A stretch of 64,000 nucleotides of DNA from assembly GCA_000231825.2 (NCBI GenBank), contig JH720314.1, forward strand, positions 806,001-870,000, read 5' to 3'. A program made the position numbers and the translations under genes. A model generated the notes under the pieces. The model did no database searches, was not told where the DNA came from, and was given only the letters and a program-made list of their open reading frames with translations. Each line of letters begins with the position of its first letter. Position 1 is the first letter of the stretch. Shown here piece by piece: positions 61,361 to 64,000 of this stretch. The DNA comes from Tetrahymena elliotti 4EA. Its lineage: Eukaryota; Ciliophora; Oligohymenophorea; Hymenostomatida; Tetrahymenidae.

Positions 61361-63682
61361 ATGGAGATTCTTCAAGATTTGCCTAATAAGCTGTTAAATG
61401 GATTTAAGGCCATTTAAGTAATGACCTGTGAAAACTATGTTAACCTATATCACACTACCAAAGCTCATATATATAACATAATTCACCCCTTTATCCATTA
61501 ATATGAAACTAAATATTTGAATTTAGTTAACTAATATCACCTCAGCACTTTTGATCAAGTTGTTTTGAGTCTCATTGCAGTCTTTATCATTTACAAGGTT
61601 ACTAGATCTATCAAAAATACTCTTGACTTCATTTTCTCAGGTAATTAAATGATATTTAGGATTTAAATCATTGAAATAATTTATTGCGATTAACTTGAAC
61701 CATTTTTTTTTTGAGGCTCAAATTAAAGAAAAAAAAAAATAAATGAAAAGAGAGCCTTCAAATTTTGGAAAGTTAAACCAAAAGTGATTATAAATGCTTG
61801 TTTTAAAAAGATTTACTTACTAACTTTTATAATTAAAGATAAAGAAAGAACATTGAAGGCTTACATTTTCTATTTAGTTGTTACTTATCTCCCTTTCGCT
61901 AAGAAGAAACTTGAAGATGATTTAACTAAAGTTGAAGCCTAGTTTTATGAGGCTTGTTGCAAGAATACTGAAAAGAGATGCCCTAAATTACCCAATAAAG
62001 GTATGAAGTCATCCACTTTACAAAAGCGTATCTAGGAATGGCTTGAAAGAGATGAAAAGATCTCTGGAACTGGTAAAATATCTGGATCTCGTTACTGTGA
62101 TGATATTGAATACGAAAACGAAATTAAGAATTTCACAAGTAATTTCATAATAAACTTCTATATGAATTAATTATATTTTTATTTAACAGAGGACTTCTTG
62201 TATCACAATCCTTTACATTATGAACTCTTCCCTGCTACCAGACAAATGGAAGCTGAAATTATTAGAATGACTTGCAATATGTTTGGCTCAGATGACGGTT
62301 ATGGCTACACTACTTCTGGAGGTACTGAAAGCATTTTGATGGCTGTAATGGCTCACAGAAATTACGCTGCTAAGTACAGAAATATCACAGAACCTAACTT
62401 GTAAATTTTTGAATGGATTTGAATGAATGATTATTGACTTTAATTTTAATTATTAAATAGAGTTATGTCTAGAACCGCTCACCCTGCATTCAATAAAGCT
62501 TGTAAATATTTCAAGGTTAAGTGTATTAGAGTTGGTACTAACGATTAGGCTGAAGTTGATCTCAAGTAGCTTGAAAGCAAAATTGATTCCAACACTATTA
62601 TGGTAATAAATAAATAAATGAATTTCTAATATATTAATATTTCTTTTAATTAGATTGTTGGCTCATGTCCTAGCTATCCTTATGGTGTTATTGATGATAT
62701 TCCCGCTTTAGCTAAGATCGCCAAAGCCCGCAAAATTGGTCTCCATGTCGATTGCTGCCTTGGAGGTTTTGTAGTAGCTTTTGCCAAAGACTATGGCCTC
62801 AATATTAAGCCTTTTGATTTCACTGTTGATGGTAATAAATAATTATTAAAACATGAAGTAAAATGAATTAAAAAATTATTAAACTAATAAAGGAGTTACT
62901 TCTATCAGTTGCGATCACCACAAATATGCCTTAGCTCCCAAGGGTATTTCAGTCATTATGTTCAAAACAAAGGAATTAAGACACCAGACTTACACTTCTG
63001 TTAGTGACTGGCCTGGTGGTTTCTATGCTACCCCCTCAGTTTGTGGTTCAAAGCCTGGTGCTCCTATTGCTGGTGCCTGGTATGCTATGATGTACCATGG
63101 ACGTGAAGGGTAAAATGACTATTTAATTGATTAAATACTAATAATTTAGATAAACTATAAGCCTTTATATTAAATTTCTTTTTATTTTAATCAAGATATG
63201 TTGAAAAATCTAAAGCTATCACCACTGCCACTTAAGCCATAGTTAAAGCAATTAGAGAATTGCCTGAATTATAAGAATTAGATGTTATTGGTAATCCTTA
63301 AACTTGCTCTATTGCTATCATTTATAAGAAAGAAACTAAGCGTAATATCTATCATCTTGAAGGAGCTTTATCAAAAATAGGATGGAAATTCTCTGGTATT
63401 TAACTTCCTCCTGCTATCCAAGTTTCAATCAACCATGGAATAGCTAATCGTACCAAAGAATTAATAAAGGACTTAAAGTACTGTGTTAAAGATGTAAAAA
63501 TATATACATATTTATAAAAAGCATATTTTAAATAAACTCTAAAAAAATAGGTTGCAGAAAACCCAGAAAAATATAAGGACAGCTCAAGCGCATCTATGTA
63601 TGGTGCTTCAGTAAAGGTTCCTGATATTAAAACACTTGATAGAGTACTTGACGCTGTTGTAGACAGCTTCTTAAAGCTTTGA
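61361..63682 (+). CDS. SGPL1: Sphingosine-1-phosphate lyase
   Basis: PLP-dependent lyase of the ER membrane that cleaves sphingosine-1-phosphate to a long-chain aldehyde and phosphoethanolamine. The N-terminus MEILQDLPNKLLNGFKAIQV is followed by a membrane segment (FDQVVLSLIAVFIIYKV). Conserved blocks: VTYLPFAKKKLEDDLTKVEA, DEKISGTGKISGSRYCDD, EDFLYHNPLHYELFPATRQM, DDGYGYTTSGGTESILMAVM, RTAHPAFNKACKYFKVK, VGSCPSYPYGVIDDIPALAK and GLHVDCCLGGFVVAFAKDYG. The PLP-binding Lys motif is SISCDHHKYALAPKGISVIM, followed by SDWPGGFYATPSVCGSKPG and AMMYHGREGYVEKSK. The C-terminus is DAVVDSFLKL and the stop TGA 63680-63682. About six introns (61640-61840, 62140-62188, 62402-62460, 62603-62653, 62834-62890, 63108-63195, 63497-63552). 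The HVDCCLGGF and DHHKYALAPKG blocks separate it from glutamate decarboxylases. All catalytic residues appear intact. Confidence 0.93.
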
Positions 63683-64000
63683 AAAAATGTATATAAATAA
63701 TAGTAGAAGATAAAAATAAATTTAATTGTTTAAATTGTATTCAATGTTTTAATGAGTTTGTATTCTTTTAAATATCTATTTTTAATTCTTCAAAGATATT
63801 TTCATTTTGATATTTCTTTTTTTAATAATTTCTTCTCACAAATAATCCTTTAATAATATTATCTAAACATTAAATAAGCAAAGAAATGGCCTATAAATTC
63901 ATAAAAAATGAGAGAATATTAGAAAAATATCAATAAATATTTTAAAAAATAATCAAATTATAAATTGATAAACAATTTATAAAAATATTTGATCATTTTT
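63683..64000. other. 3' intergenic to window edge
   Basis: AT-rich with no recognised feature. Confidence 0.45.

Noticed and set aside
1..64000. Telomeric repeats, rRNA, CRISPR or transposase genes
   Set aside because: None of the expected sequence signatures was seen. Isolated CCCCAA words occur singly, not in tandem, so the window is internal to a chromosome.

Overview
The window is macronuclear-type DNA from an oligohymenophorean ciliate, most like Tetrahymena. Long conserved proteins (threonyl-tRNA synthetase, CIAO1, HECT ligase, S1P lyase) read through only if TAA and TAG mean Gln and TGA is the sole stop. Intergenic DNA is extremely A+T-rich, introns are mostly short, AT-rich and GT..AG, and many starts have an A-run before ATG. 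No telomeric repeat, rRNA, tRNA or CRISPR array was seen. All gene models use this code. Intron edges were placed by eye.

Layout. 0-12 kb: the 5' part of a CAND1 gene (-), a two-RRM RBPMS-like RNA-binding protein (+), a small orphan ORF (-), a degenerate acyl-CoA oxidase-like protein (+) and a tandem pair of secreted class-3 lipases (-). 13-15 kb: a decayed cysteine-rich surface-protein gene. 15.3-18.9 kb: one threonyl-tRNA synthetase gene (-) with a charged insertion in its catalytic domain and a 643-bp intron. 19-25.4 kb: small or lineage-restricted ORFs and two coiled-coil/charged proteins (+). 25.9-28.7 kb: CIAO1 (-) and the complex III hinge subunit (+). 29.8-39.4 kb: a CPAP/SAS-4-like basal-body protein, a probable mitoribosomal mS35, an orphan (-) and a CCDC112-like protein. 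40.4-57.6 kb: a single giant HECT E3 ubiquitin ligase gene (-). 58.4-60.5 kb: relics of an ABCB-type transporter (-). 61.4-63.7 kb: sphingosine-1-phosphate lyase (+).

The genes do not form an operon-like system. Themes that recur are cullin/HECT ubiquitin biology (CAND1, giant HECT), centriole/basal-body proteins (CPAP-like and CCDC112-like, about 3.3 kb apart), mitochondrial or Fe-S functions (CIAO1, UQCRH, mS35) and lipid metabolism (ACOX-like, lipases, S1P lyase). I found no convincing new multi-gene system. The best leads are an ACOX-fold protein lacking the catalytic motifs, the ThrRS insertion, the giant HECT ligase, and two pseudogenes that show gene decay in this segment.
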